DNA of 64,000 nucleotides from an uncultured Corynebacterium sp. Lineage in GTDB: Bacteria; Actinomycetota; Actinomycetes; Mycobacteriales; Mycobacteriaceae. The notes beneath the pieces are model-generated. The model made no database searches and had not been told where the DNA came from. It saw nothing but the letters and a program-made list of their open reading frames with translations. Below, piece after piece: positions 18,334 to 27,393 of the stretch (within the stretch, counting starts at the first letter, position 1; the number at the start of each line of letters is the position of its first letter). The DNA is taken from contig NZ_CABTZR010000001.1 in the NCBI RefSeq assembly GCF_902489365.1, positions 15,153 through 79,152 on the forward strand. Reading direction: 5' to 3'. Position numbers and translations under genes: made by a program.

Positions 18334-19560
18334 ATGACTAACCTCAGCCCGTGGCGCACGGGGCTCCTAGGATTTCTTGCCATCACGGCCCTCGCAACCC
18401 TGGCGGGACTATTCATCCTCCGCCCCACCAGCGCGCTCACTGAGCACACCAGCCCGGACTTTTCCACGACCTACGCCCTCAATCATCCACAAGTCGAAGG
18501 CACCGTGGAGACCATGGATAACCACCTGTGCTCCGATCCCCACACGGGCCGCGCCTTCGATGAGGCCCCGCTCATCCCCGCCGAGGGCGACGACACCTCC
18601 TGCTCCCGCGCCCTCATTGACCTGACCTCCGGCGCAGACGCAGGCCGCAAGACGCAGCTCGTATTCTATGGCGTGGCCAGTGACCCGACCCTCCACCCCG
18701 GTGACGAGGTAATTCTGACAGTTTCCAGCGACGGCACCTATGCCTTCGCTGATTTTCAGCGCAGTGGAAACCTTGCGTTGTGGGCTATTATCGCGGCCCT
18801 TGTCATTGTCGGCTTCGCCGCCTGGCACGGGCTACGCGCGCTGGTGGGCCTAGGAATCAGTTTGGCCATTGTGTTCTTTTACCTCATCCCCTCCCTCATC
18901 GAGGGCCATTCGGCACTGCCGCTGGCGCTCGTTACCTGCGCGGCCATCCTTTTCCTCGCCGTTCCTCTCGTGCACGGCGTGAACTGGAAATCCGCCTCCG
19001 CCCTGGGAGGCGCATTGGTGGCGCTGGCGTTGTCGGGGGCGTTGGGGTGGGCGTCGATAAGCAGCACGGCACTGACGGGTTCAAGCTCGGAGGATAACCT
19101 CAAGCTGCTGCTCTACATGCCGGGGGTTTCCGTCGTAGGTGTGCTGCTGTGCGGGTTCATCATCGGTGCGCTCGGCAGCCTCAACGATATCGCGGTGGCG
19201 CAGGCCTCCACCGTGCGCGAGCTCCACGCCGCCGACCCCACAGCCGGGCCCGGCACGCTCTTTACCTCAGCGATGAAAGTGGGCCGCGACCATATCGCCT
19301 CCATGGTGTACACCATCGTGCTGACCTATACCGGCGCGGCCCTGCCGCTGCTCATGCTCATCACGGCGGCGCAGCGCCCAGCCCTGCAGATCCTCTCCAG
19401 TGACCTCGTCGCCACAGAGGTTCTGCGTTCCCTGCTGGGCGCGATGGCGCTGACACTAGCGGTGCCGCTGACCACCGCGATTGCTGCGTTTACTGTGCCG
19501 GAAGGACGCGACCAAGCGCCTCGACGGTCCAGCCGGCCCCGCGCCAAGCATCGACGCTGA
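18334..19560 (+). CDS. YibE/F family membrane protein
   Basis: 408 residues. One N-terminal membrane helix (residues ~10-30), an extracytoplasmic domain with four cysteines in pairs (~35-140), then seven or so helices containing LYMPGVSVVGVLLCGFIIGALGSLNDIAVAQ, the signature of the YibE/F family. The family is found as a transporter-like membrane protein of unknown substrate. The last 15 residues are Arg-rich. The 3' end overlaps the convergent UDP-sugar dehydrogenase gene by 71 bases, so both reading frames use the same DNA. A palindrome lies just before the start. Confidence 0.8.
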   Translation: MTNLSPWRTGLLGFLAITALATLAGLFILRPTSALTEHTSPDFSTTYALNHPQVEGTVETMDNHLCSDPHTGRAFDEAPLIPAEGDDTSCSRALIDLTSGADAGRKTQLVFYGVASDPTLHPGDEVILTVSSDGTYAFADFQRSGNLALWAIIAALVIVGFAAWHGLRALVGLGISLAIVFFYLIPSLIEGHSALPLALVTCAAILFLAVPLVHGVNWKSASALGGALVALALSGALGWASISSTALTGSSSEDNLKLLLYMPGVSVVGVLLCGFIIGALGSLNDIAVAQASTVRELHAADPTAGPGTLFTSAMKVGRDHIASMVYTIVLTYTGAALPLLMLITAAQRPALQILSSDLVATEVLRSLLGAMALTLAVPLTTAIAAFTVPEGRDQAPRRSSRPRAKHRR

Positions 19561-20836
19561 GCACGTTGCGGCCGTCAATGATGTGGCGGCGGGCCACGAG
19601 CTCGCCGGCCTCCGCCGGGTCGAGGTCGCGGAATTCCTGCCACTCGGTGGCGAGGATGACCAGCTCGGTGTCTTTGAGTGCCGCGCTTGCCGACGCCGCA
19701 TAGTTCAGCGTCGGGAACACTTTCTTGGCGTTCTCCATACCTTGCGGGTCATAGACCGTGACAGCGGCACCGGCCAGGGAGAGCGAACCGGCCACGGAGA
19801 GCGCTGGCGAATCGCGGACGTCATCGGAGTTGGGCTTGAAAGCGCAGCCCAGCACGGTAACGCGGTGGCCCAAAAGGGAGCCATCGAAGGTCTGCTTTGC
19901 CAGGTCCACGACGCGGTCGCGGCGGCGCATGTTGATGGCGTCGACCTCACGGAGGAAGGTTAGCGCCTGGTCCGCGCCGAGCTCGCCGGCGCGCGCCATG
20001 AAGGCGCGGATATCCTTGGGCAGGCAGCCGCCGCCGAAGCCCAGGCCCGCGCCGAGGAACTTGCGGCCGATGCGCTCATCGTAGCCGATGGCGTCGGCAA
20101 GCTTGACCACGTCCGCCCCTGCAATCTCGCAGATTTCCGACACTGCATTGATGAAGGAGATCTTGGTGGCCAAAAAGGCATTGGCGGAGACCTTGACCAG
20201 CTCGGCGGTCTGCAGATCCGTCACGATGAACGGGGTATTCTGCGCCAGCGGCTGCGCATAGACCTCGCGGGCGACCTCTTCGGCGTTACTTACACCGTCG
20301 GCGAGCCCTGCCTCGCCGACGCCGAGGACGATGCGGTCCGGGGTGATGGTGTCCTTGACGGCGTAGCCCTCGCGGAGGAACTCCGGGTTCCAGGCGATTT
20401 CCACGCTGGTGCCCTCAGGGGCCAGTTCATCGGCCATCTCCTGCAGCCGCGCCGCGGTGCCTACCGGGACGGTGGACTTACCGAAGATGATGTGTTCGCC
20501 CTTGAGACGCGGCACGAGCTCCGTGATGACGGACTCCACGTAGGTGAGATCCGCGGCATAGGAACCGTGGGCCTGCGGGGTGCCGACGCCGAGGAAGTGC
20601 ACGTTGGCGAATTCCGCGGCGTCATCATAGCTGGTGGAAAAGTCTAGGCGGCCGGCCTCGATGTTGCGCTCGAGTACCTCCGGCAGGCCAGGCTCATAGA
20701 ACGGCACGCGGCCGCCCTTCAGAGCTTCAATCTTGTGTTCATCAACATCTACGCCGAGTACCTCGTGGCCGAGCTCCGCCATACAGGCGGCGTGTGTCGC
20801 ACCTAGGTAGCCGGTACCAATAACAGTCATACGCAT
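19490..20836 (-). CDS. UDP-glucose/GDP-mannose 6-dehydrogenase family protein
   Basis: 448 residues, usual length for the family. The N-terminal Rossmann motif GTGYLGATHAACMAELGH binds NAD, and GLGFGGGCLPKDIRAFM carries the catalytic cysteine (residue ~266) of the two-step alcohol-to-acid oxidation. The most likely reaction is UDP-glucose to UDP-glucuronate, feeding envelope polysaccharide or glycolipid synthesis; UDP-N-acetyl-hexosamine dehydrogenases look alike, so the substrate is not certain. The last 71 bases overlap the convergent YibE/F gene. The dcd gene is 54 bases upstream on the same strand. Confidence 0.88.
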   Translation of the reverse strand: MRMTVIGTGYLGATHAACMAELGHEVLGVDVDEHKIEALKGGRVPFYEPGLPEVLERNIEAGRLDFSTSYDDAAEFANVHFLGVGTPQAHGSYAADLTYVESVITELVPRLKGEHIIFGKSTVPVGTAARLQEMADELAPEGTSVEIAWNPEFLREGYAVKDTITPDRIVLGVGEAGLADGVSNAEEVAREVYAQPLAQNTPFIVTDLQTAELVKVSANAFLATKISFINAVSEICEIAGADVVKLADAIGYDERIGRKFLGAGLGFGGGCLPKDIRAFMARAGELGADQALTFLREVDAINMRRRDRVVDLAKQTFDGSLLGHRVTVLGCAFKPNSDDVRDSPALSVAGSLSLAGAAVTVYDPQGMENAKKVFPTLNYAASASAALKDTELVILATEWQEFRDLDPAEAGELVARRHIIDGRNVLSVDAWRGAGWTVEALGRVLPAQ

Positions 20837-20890
20837 AACCGGCTATTTTAGGCGTTACAGCACCGGCCTGCCCGACGAGGGGCAAAATGT

Positions 20891-21463
20891 TTAGCGGAAG
20901 TTCAGATAGGACTTTGACGGCGTCGGTCCGCGCTGGCCCTGGTACTTCGAGCCCAACGCACCGGAACCGTACGGGGCTTCGGCCGGCGAGGACATCTGGA
21001 AGATGGCCAGCTGGCCCACCTTCATCCCCGGCCACAGGGTAATGGGCAGGTTCGCGGTGTTGGACAGCTCGAGAGTGATGTGTCCGGAGAAACCCGGATC
21101 AATGAATCCCGCCGTGGAGTGCGTCAGCAGTCCCAAGCGCCCCAAGGAGGACTTGCCCTCCAAACGCCCTGCGAGGTTGGCCGGCAAAGTGAACTTCTCC
21201 AGCGTGGCGCCCAGCACGAACTCGCCGGGGTGCAGGACGAAGGCATCGCCCTCGGCCACCTCCACTTCGCTGGTGAGGTCCGGCATTTCCTGTTTGGGGT
21301 CAATATGCGTGTAGCGCGAGTTATTAAACACACGGAAGAACTTGTCCAAGCGCACATCGATGGAGGAAGGCTGGACCATCTCGGCGTCGAAAGGCTCGAT
21401 GCTCAAACGCTCGGGAGCATCAGCGGCGATGGCGGCACGGATATCACGATCAGAAAGAAGCAC
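20891..21463 (-). CDS. dcd: dCTP deaminase (dUMP-forming) Dcd
   Basis: 190 residues, the same length as the mycobacterial enzyme. GKSSLGRLGLLTHSTAGFIDPGF holds the catalytic serine/arginine region and the THSTAG threonine characteristic of the bifunctional dCTP deaminase/dUTPase, which makes dUMP directly; GSKYQGQRGPTPSKSY closes the trimer active site. The protein provides dUMP for thymidylate synthesis and limits uracil in DNA. Bifunctionality is inferred from close resemblance to M. tuberculosis Dcd rather than shown. Confidence 0.93.
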   Translation of the reverse strand: MLLSDRDIRAAIAADAPERLSIEPFDAEMVQPSSIDVRLDKFFRVFNNSRYTHIDPKQEMPDLTSEVEVAEGDAFVLHPGEFVLGATLEKFTLPANLAGRLEGKSSLGRLGLLTHSTAGFIDPGFSGHITLELSNTANLPITLWPGMKVGQLAIFQMSSPAEAPYGSGALGSKYQGQRGPTPSKSYLNFR

Positions 21464-21550
21464 GGTTGATAGTCTACCTCCCCACTGGGCCTTTTATGGC
21501 CTCGGGCGGCGGCGGTGCTAAGCTTTACGACGATGCACATTCTGCATTGC

Positions 21551-21624
21551 GCCGACGTAGTTTAATGGTAGAACTGCAGCTTCCCAAGCTGCTGGCGCGG
21601 GTTCGATTCCCGTCGTCGGCTCCA
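21551..21624 (+). tRNA. tRNA-Gly (anticodon CCC), CCA encoded
   Basis: The acceptor stem GCCGACG pairs perfectly with CGTCGGC. The anticodon stem is GCAGC/GCTGC around the loop TTCCCAA, giving anticodon CCC, and the T-arm GCGGGTTCGATTCCCGT has the invariant TTCGA loop. Discriminator T and an encoded CCA end the gene at 21624. It reads GGG codons. It lies between dcd and the pilus region; I saw no second copy of its 3' end that would mark an integration event. Confidence 0.95.
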
Positions 21625-21671
21625 CGTATTTTCCCAGTTCATGGACTAATTTCATACCTACAGGATGGACC

Positions 21672-21860
21672 ATGACAGCCCCTATCTTCACGCCCAAAAC
21701 CACAGCGGAGCTTCGCGCTGAACGTGAGCATGTACTTCAAGATCTTGCGCCCCGCACAATCGATGAGCTCCGCGAACAGCGCGCGGTTGATCAAATTTTA
21801 GCCATCGACGAGGCCACTCTGAATCGGTATGAAGCCCTGTGCTTCGTTATCGGCGACTAG
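21672..21860 (+). CDS. Small hypothetical protein (62 aa)
   Basis: MTAPIFTPKTTAELRAEREH starts with AGGATGG seven bases upstream. The protein is acidic, mostly helical and soluble, with a duplicated-looking pattern (TAELRAERE... TIDELREQRAVDQ), and ends LNRYEALCFVIGD. I do not recognise a family; size and composition would suit an antitoxin-like or regulatory protein, but no partner toxin gene is adjacent. It stands alone between tRNA-Gly and the sortase gene. Confidence 0.55.
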   Translation: MTAPIFTPKTTAELRAEREHVLQDLAPRTIDELREQRAVDQILAIDEATLNRYEALCFVIGD

Positions 21861-21967
21861 ACAGACACGTTTTCTCTCAGAGCTACATCGTCCCTAGCCT
21901 GAGATTCAAAAATTACCCCCACGTCAATACCAGGGCGTGCGGTAACAAACCCCACAGGCAGGACACA

Positions 21968-22897
21968 ATGGGCAAGCACGAACCAGCGGAAATCAGCGAC
22001 GCACCCAAGAAGAAGGGCGTCAACCCCAACGCCATCATTGCGTTAATTCTGATCCTCGTCGGTCTCGGTGTCTTGCTCTACCCCGTCGTGGCCACGCAGT
22101 GGAACAACCACACCCAATCCCGCGCCGCCGAGGAATACGCCAAGCTGGAGAAGCAAGCCCCGCCAGAAGTACTGCACACCGCCTGGGAGGAGGCACAGGC
22201 CTACAACGCCCAGCTGGGCCAAATCAGTGTGGAAGACGCTTGGACCACCACCGATGACGAGAACTCTCCCGAGTACCAGCGCTACCGCCAATACCTGTCT
22301 GTGTTGTCAGAGACCGATGCCATGGGTCGCATCGTCATCCCCTCTATTGATTCCGATCTGCCCATTTATCACGGCACCTCAGAAAGAGCACTCTCCCGCG
22401 GCGCTGGCCACCTCTACGGCACGGACCTACCTGTCGGTGGCGTGGGGAACGGCGAGGGCAGGCACGCAGCGCTCTCTGCTCACACGGGTCTACAGAATGC
22501 CACGCTGTGGGACAACCTCACCAAGGTCAAGAAGGGCGATGCTTTCTACATCGCCGCCGGCGGCGAGAAGCTCAAGTACGAGGTGCACGATATTCGGGTC
22601 GTCGAGCCTGCGGACACCAGCTCGCTCCACCGTGAGCCAGGCCAGGACCTCGTTACGCTCATTACCTGCACCCCCTACGGTGTAAATACCCACCGCTTGC
22701 TCGTCACCGGCCACCGAGTGCCAATGGATCCGGAAGACGAGGCCGCATTCAACAGCTCTGGTATTCACTGGCAGTGGTGGATGTGGGCCATTCTGGCTGC
22801 CGCTGCCATCATCGTGCTTCTTCTCATCTACTGGTGGCGCAAATATGTCAGCAATGCCAAGGACACCGTGATTGACGACGACCCGCAGGACTCCTAA
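21968..22897 (+). CDS. Class C (pilin) sortase, inverted relative to the pilus operon
   Basis: 309 residues from ATG 21968 (MGKHEPAEI), preceded by AGGCAGGA; an upstream extension to 21839 would overlap the previous gene. One N-terminal helix (IIALILILVGLGVLLYPVVA), the catalytic domain with His in SAHTGL (~residue 171), Cys in TLITCTPYGVNTHRLL (~232) and Arg in GHR, and a C-terminal membrane helix typical of class C sortases. These enzymes join pilin subunits by isopeptide bonds at the outer membrane face. It is convergent with the tip-pilin gene, across a shared terminator. The sortase at 27394 is its paralogue. Confidence 0.9.
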   Translation: MGKHEPAEISDAPKKKGVNPNAIIALILILVGLGVLLYPVVATQWNNHTQSRAAEEYAKLEKQAPPEVLHTAWEEAQAYNAQLGQISVEDAWTTTDDENSPEYQRYRQYLSVLSETDAMGRIVIPSIDSDLPIYHGTSERALSRGAGHLYGTDLPVGGVGNGEGRHAALSAHTGLQNATLWDNLTKVKKGDAFYIAAGGEKLKYEVHDIRVVEPADTSSLHREPGQDLVTLITCTPYGVNTHRLLVTGHRVPMDPEDEAAFNSSGIHWQWWMWAILAAAAIIVLLLIYWWRKYVSNAKDTVIDDDPQDS

Positions 22898-22916
22898 CCG
22901 ACAATGAGCATGCAAT

Positions 22917-22956
22917 AAGGCCCGCCCTTCCTTTTGTTATTGGAAGAGCGGGCCTT
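22917..22956. terminator. Bidirectional terminator between sortase and tip-pilin genes
   Basis: AAGGCCCGCCCTTCC and GGAAGAGCGGGCCTT form a 15-bp stem with one mismatch around a 10-base loop, followed by TTCT on the plus strand and preceded by CTTATTG on the minus strand. It lies between two convergent stops (22897 and 22984), so it can end both transcripts. Confidence 0.9.
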
Positions 22957-22983
22957 TTCTAACAGAAACCGCTAACGCTTGTT

Positions 22984-25900
22984 CTATACCCGGCGACGTC
23001 GCAAAGCAAGGCACCCAGCCGCGATAATAGTGACTCCGGTGAGCGCCCACAGGCCTACGCCCTCACCACCGGTCTTGGGCAGCGTGCCCTTGGTGATGTC
23101 GGCGACCTGAAGGACCCCGAGCTTCTTCACGCAATTGGTACCGGTATCGGGCTCAGCGCACCTATTGCCTGTGATCACGGGACCTCCAGAGAGCACCTTG
23201 ATGACTGCATTGCCATTCTGATCCCACTCCGTCGAGAACTTGATCGGCGCGGGCAGCAGGTTATAGCCGTTCGGCGCCTTCGTCTCGATGAGGTAATAAA
23301 CGCCAGGGGCATCCAAGCCTTCGAGCTTGACGCGGCCTGTGGTGGTGGTCGTGGACTGCTTCACCACGGGGTTAGCATCAACGTTGACGCTGCCATCCGC
23401 GTTTAGCTTCAGGTTGCCGTTAGCATCACTGCGGTGGACGGTGAACTGCGCGCCGCCAAGCAAACCGTCGGTTTGGATCTCGTCCGGGTTGTCCGGGTTA
23501 TAGCTCGCCTTTTCGAGCAGGACGTCCATCGTTTCCTTGGTCCCCAGCGGGATACAGTCAGTATCCTTCCAGCCGCCCATTTCTGCCTCATTCATGAGGC
23601 CAAATTTAGGCTCGTACAGGCCACCCTTGGTGTAGCAGCGGGTGTTTCCTGAAGGTTGGCTCGGGTAGCCGGCGGGTACAGAGGTGCTGTCCAGTTTTGA
23701 ACGATCCAGCTTGAAGCGCACCGTTACCTCGTAGACGTGCTGCCCAGTGCTTCCGTCAACACCCTTGGGTTTAATGATCTTCGGAGTGTCATTCTTGTTG
23801 AGCTCAAAGGGGCCGGCACCTTGGTACGCACGCGGCTGGCTGGTCTTGTTGAACTCGTCCTTGAAGATCACAGTGGCCCCAGTAACCGTGGCAGCACCAA
23901 CAAACCTCGGGGTGTCCGTGAGCTTGCCGTAGATCACGTCGTTGGTGTCGAAGCCAGGTGCGTCCGGTGCCTCAACTACGACGTTGTACTTCGCGGTATA
24001 TTCATTCGCTGCACCAGGAACAGGTTGCGGTGTGCTGTCGACGGCAACCTTATTGAAACAGGCTTCAGTAGCGACGTTGTCATCTTCAGCCGGGCTAGAC
24101 TCCCCGTCCGTAGCCTGGAAAGCAACCTTGTTCGGACTACATACCGTCTTGAGGTTCCCGTATTCATCTGTTCGCACCGGCGCAGAGACGACATACTCTA
24201 CCTTCGCGTGCCCTGGAAGAGTACCAACATAGCCCATCATGTATCGGGACTCACCGTCCGCTCCGGATGGGACAATCATGCCTGCATAAATACCAGTTCC
24301 CGGCGCAATCTGATCAGGCCCGGGCTTTTGACCGTTGACCTCGGTAGATCCTGCTCCAAATCCCTCGAATTTCGCAGTGGGACCGGAAGCGTTCACTCCA
24401 TAGTGAGTATCCGTTGGTAGGTATTCCCAGAATGTGCCGCCCGAACTGGTGTTATCCGTGGTGTTTTCCACGGAGATGGTCCAGAAAGTACGCACCTCGC
24501 CGTTTACCACCTTGGTCTCCGAGCGTTGCTTCTTCACCGCAATGTTTGATTGCAGCCCTGGCGGTGGCGGAACTAGGTCGGAGGCCGCGTCCGTGTTAAA
24601 TGAAGCAGGCAGGTTGTTCATTATGTTGACCAGCTCGAACTTCGGGCTATCATCATCTGGGTTGGTGATCTTTAGCTCAAAGCCCAGCTGATTCGCATTC
24701 GCACTACCCGAGCCAAAGCCCAGGTTTCCATTGGAGTAGGTCCACGCCTTGCCCCAAGAAGCAGAGGGGTTCGAGATCGTGCGCCCATCGAAGGTCTTGA
24801 TGCCGGTGAGATCCCAGGTCCTGATGTCGCCGGTCTGTGTGTCAATGCGTTCAAGGATAAGCTTGTCGCCTGCCTGAGCCTTACTCTGGAAACCCCACAT
24901 ATACTTCTGGGCCTGCGGGAGCACCGCCCAGTCCTCCGAGTAGGACTTCTGGCTTCCTAGCACGCGTTGAGCCGTGACTTTGTCGACGTCGACCTTATAA
25001 AGGTGACGGCTACCAGAAGTGGACGTGTTGGCCACAAAGAATCCCTCGCTGGTGTACACGCCAGCGTTGAGGACATCCCGGTCGCCGCTCGTTTCAAACG
25101 GGGTACCGGTACTTCCGGCCTTTAAAATAGGCCCAAGATTATATACTTCACCGGTTGCCGGATTGATCTGAAGGAGATTTCCTGCCGGGTAGCAAGGATC
25201 ACCATTTCGGCCGCGACTCTGGCTCACCGCATAGAGCCAGTTATCACTCGAATCAAAGGCTAGAGCATTGTACACCCAGGGAGTGGACTCTCCCACCTGG
25301 CGAAAGTCTCGGCCTTGGTTGACTTGACGGCTCAGAATGGAAGTGTCTCGGCGAAGATCCTTAGGTTCACTGGTTACAACGTAGACAGGGTTACCGTCGG
25401 CAAATTCAGCTGGGGTGAGATCGCGCTTTGGCTGTCTGCTTGTAACCGGATCTTGGCACTCCTCTTTCGCAGGAACGGTGAAGGAAGCTGTAAACACTGT
25501 ATCGGCTGGCCCGCGGTGAACACCCTTAAACTGAATCTGTGCGGTGCCACCAATAGTAATCTGCGGCAGGATGACTTGGTATTCCTTGGCGCTAATCCTT
25601 TTGTAGGTCACCTTCGCCTCATACCAACCTCCGTTGGCACCGGTGTAATAGATCGTCAGGTCATCAGGGTTAGTCGATAAATAACTGTTAACGCTGGATT
25701 TGAGGGTAACCACCGTGCCTTGCGGAATGGACAGCTGGCCGCCAAAAAGCTCACCGGCCGGAATCTTAAAGTTCGGGATATAGCGGCTTCCCTTGAGCAC
25801 GTATCCATCGTTTACCATCGTGATGGTGCGGTCGCCTGCAGCGTACGGGGTAATGTTCGGCGCCGCCATCAGACGGGCTGGGGCCGCGTCAACGTCAGCA

Positions 25901-26487
25901 ATATCAAGCGGCTCAGTCACCTCCGAAGGGGCTTCTAAGGCTTCGCTGGATTCAGGTGATGACGTGCTGGTAGTCTCCTCGGCTACTCCACGCGCATCGA
26001 CGGATATCCCGCTCAGTTCGGAATCCTCTGCGACCGCCGGGGTCTTCAATGAGAAAGCTGCTCCCGCTGGCACGTCAGTAGAAAGGCCAGTGATGCGGAA
26101 AGTCACTGAAGAGCTGGTCGATTTTACAACGAGGTTGTCTCCTTCGCGGACGGGGATCACTTCGCCGTCGATAGTCAGTGTGTAGGCCGAGCCGTCGAAC
26201 TCTAGTCCTGCAGTCTCAACAGTGAACTCCAAGTCCTCCACGGTTCCGGCGTCAATAACGTGGCCTTCAAACGTTGCGGAGTCGCCAGCAGTCAGGCTCA
26301 GCTGGTCTGCAGAATCGAGCTCAGCGCGCAGGGCCGTGGTTTGTGCTTCAGCGACAGCACCAATGATGCCGGGCAGAGCAGCCGGTGCAGCAACACCAAC
26401 AATGAGAGCCAGTGCAGCAATGAACGCCGCTAAGACGCGCCAGCGGTACACTACCGGCTCGGCCGAGTGAGTATCTGTCCAGGACAT
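22984..26487 (-). CDS. Large LPKTG-anchored tip pilin / adhesin (SpaF/SpaC-like)
   Basis: 1167 residues. A long signal sequence with hydrophobic core at ~20-48, then a Ser/Glu-rich region (~165-200), a large beta-rich adhesin region including a propeller-like stretch (VYNALAFDSSDNWLYAVSQ, ~400), repeated beta-sandwich domains, and a CnaB-type domain near the C-terminus (YYLIETKAPNGYNLLPAP, ~1080). The end is LPKTG (1136-1140), a membrane helix and RRRR, so it is a sortase substrate. Size, position last in the operon and the domain order fit the tip subunit of corynebacterial heterotrimeric pili. Its ATG overlaps the base-pilin stop (TAATG). Receptor specificity is unknown. Confidence 0.85.
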   Translation of the reverse strand: MSWTDTHSAEPVVYRWRVLAAFIAALALIVGVAAPAALPGIIGAVAEAQTTALRAELDSADQLSLTAGDSATFEGHVIDAGTVEDLEFTVETAGLEFDGSAYTLTIDGEVIPVREGDNLVVKSTSSSVTFRITGLSTDVPAGAAFSLKTPAVAEDSELSGISVDARGVAEETTSTSSPESSEALEAPSEVTEPLDIADVDAAPARLMAAPNITPYAAGDRTITMVNDGYVLKGSRYIPNFKIPAGELFGGQLSIPQGTVVTLKSSVNSYLSTNPDDLTIYYTGANGGWYEAKVTYKRISAKEYQVILPQITIGGTAQIQFKGVHRGPADTVFTASFTVPAKEECQDPVTSRQPKRDLTPAEFADGNPVYVVTSEPKDLRRDTSILSRQVNQGRDFRQVGESTPWVYNALAFDSSDNWLYAVSQSRGRNGDPCYPAGNLLQINPATGEVYNLGPILKAGSTGTPFETSGDRDVLNAGVYTSEGFFVANTSTSGSRHLYKVDVDKVTAQRVLGSQKSYSEDWAVLPQAQKYMWGFQSKAQAGDKLILERIDTQTGDIRTWDLTGIKTFDGRTISNPSASWGKAWTYSNGNLGFGSGSANANQLGFELKITNPDDDSPKFELVNIMNNLPASFNTDAASDLVPPPPGLQSNIAVKKQRSETKVVNGEVRTFWTISVENTTDNTSSGGTFWEYLPTDTHYGVNASGPTAKFEGFGAGSTEVNGQKPGPDQIAPGTGIYAGMIVPSGADGESRYMMGYVGTLPGHAKVEYVVSAPVRTDEYGNLKTVCSPNKVAFQATDGESSPAEDDNVATEACFNKVAVDSTPQPVPGAANEYTAKYNVVVEAPDAPGFDTNDVIYGKLTDTPRFVGAATVTGATVIFKDEFNKTSQPRAYQGAGPFELNKNDTPKIIKPKGVDGSTGQHVYEVTVRFKLDRSKLDSTSVPAGYPSQPSGNTRCYTKGGLYEPKFGLMNEAEMGGWKDTDCIPLGTKETMDVLLEKASYNPDNPDEIQTDGLLGGAQFTVHRSDANGNLKLNADGSVNVDANPVVKQSTTTTTGRVKLEGLDAPGVYYLIETKAPNGYNLLPAPIKFSTEWDQNGNAVIKVLSGGPVITGNRCAEPDTGTNCVKKLGVLQVADITKGTLPKTGGEGVGLWALTGVTIIAAGCLALRRRRV

Positions 26488-27389
26488 TAGCGTCCCTCGC
26501 TTTCTGAATTCTTCCTGCGGCTAAAAGCAATCATCACGAAACCGGTAGCAATCAATGCCAACGCTCCGGCCACCACACCGAGTACTTCTGCACCGGTCAT
26601 TGCCAATGAGCCTCCATTCCCTTGCGAACGGTTCGGGGAATCTGAAGTTGTGTTTGTACCAGATTCCGGGTTGTTAGGTGGCGTTGTCCCAGGCTCGTGC
26701 GGAGTCTCTCCTGGCTTTGTCGGTGGTACCGGGGGAATCAACGGAGGGAACACCGGCGGAAACTTTGGCGTTGTCCGCGGAGTACTCGAGGTTGTCGATG
26801 GAGTATTCGGGGTTGTCGGGGCCGTGGGGGTCGTCGGCGGCGTCGGCGTTTCACCCGGCTTGTGGGTCTTGGCCACAATCACTCCTGGCACTGGGTTCGG
26901 ATTGTCCACCACTGTGTGGAACGGAACCACCACCACAAACGGACTAATCTCCCGGTAGGAGTCATCCGGGGCCGTCGACGTCACCACATAGAAACCATTG
27001 GCAAGACCACCAAACGTCACCTCTCCATTGGCATCGGTGACTTTCTCCGCGTGCATATCAGTGCGCCAATCACGAACCTCGTCGAGATTCGCGTTCCGTA
27101 CGCGGGCTGCGTCGTCAGCGTTGGTCGGGTCCAAGCCGGCAAGCCGGGCCAGACGAATCGTAACTCCCTGAATCTTTCCCGCAGGCGCATGACCATCGTC
27201 ATTCGGATTACCTTGTGTAAGCCGCACTGTCACCGTATCCGTAGCCATAGTGCGCTCCGAACCAGTGGACTGCTGCCCGGCAACCTGCACCGCTTCCGCA
27301 GCAACCGTGCCCGGCCCTGCGAACGCAACCGCACACGCTACTCCGACGGCAACCACTCGGGCCGACCATGCATTTGTCAACCTCTTCAT
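26487..27389 (-). CDS. LAMTG-anchored minor/base pilin (SpaE/SpaB-like)
   Basis: 300 residues. A signal peptide (~1-30) is followed by one pilin domain (~45-170; GEVTFGGLANGFYVVTST is a CnaB-like strand pattern), a Pro/Thr stalk (~175-245, with PPVFPPLIPPVPP) and the sorting signal LAMTG (262-266), helix and basic tail. A small single-domain pilin with a proline-rich stalk matches the wall-anchoring base subunit that ends pilus growth when the housekeeping sortase links it to peptidoglycan. It starts four bases after the sortase stop and is translationally coupled to the tip-pilin gene. Confidence 0.85.
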   Translation of the reverse strand: MKRLTNAWSARVVAVGVACAVAFAGPGTVAAEAVQVAGQQSTGSERTMATDTVTVRLTQGNPNDDGHAPAGKIQGVTIRLARLAGLDPTNADDAARVRNANLDEVRDWRTDMHAEKVTDANGEVTFGGLANGFYVVTSTAPDDSYREISPFVVVVPFHTVVDNPNPVPGVIVAKTHKPGETPTPPTTPTAPTTPNTPSTTSSTPRTTPKFPPVFPPLIPPVPPTKPGETPHEPGTTPPNNPESGTNTTSDSPNRSQGNGGSLAMTGAEVLGVVAGALALIATGFVMIAFSRRKNSESEGR

Positions 27390-27393
27390 CGCT

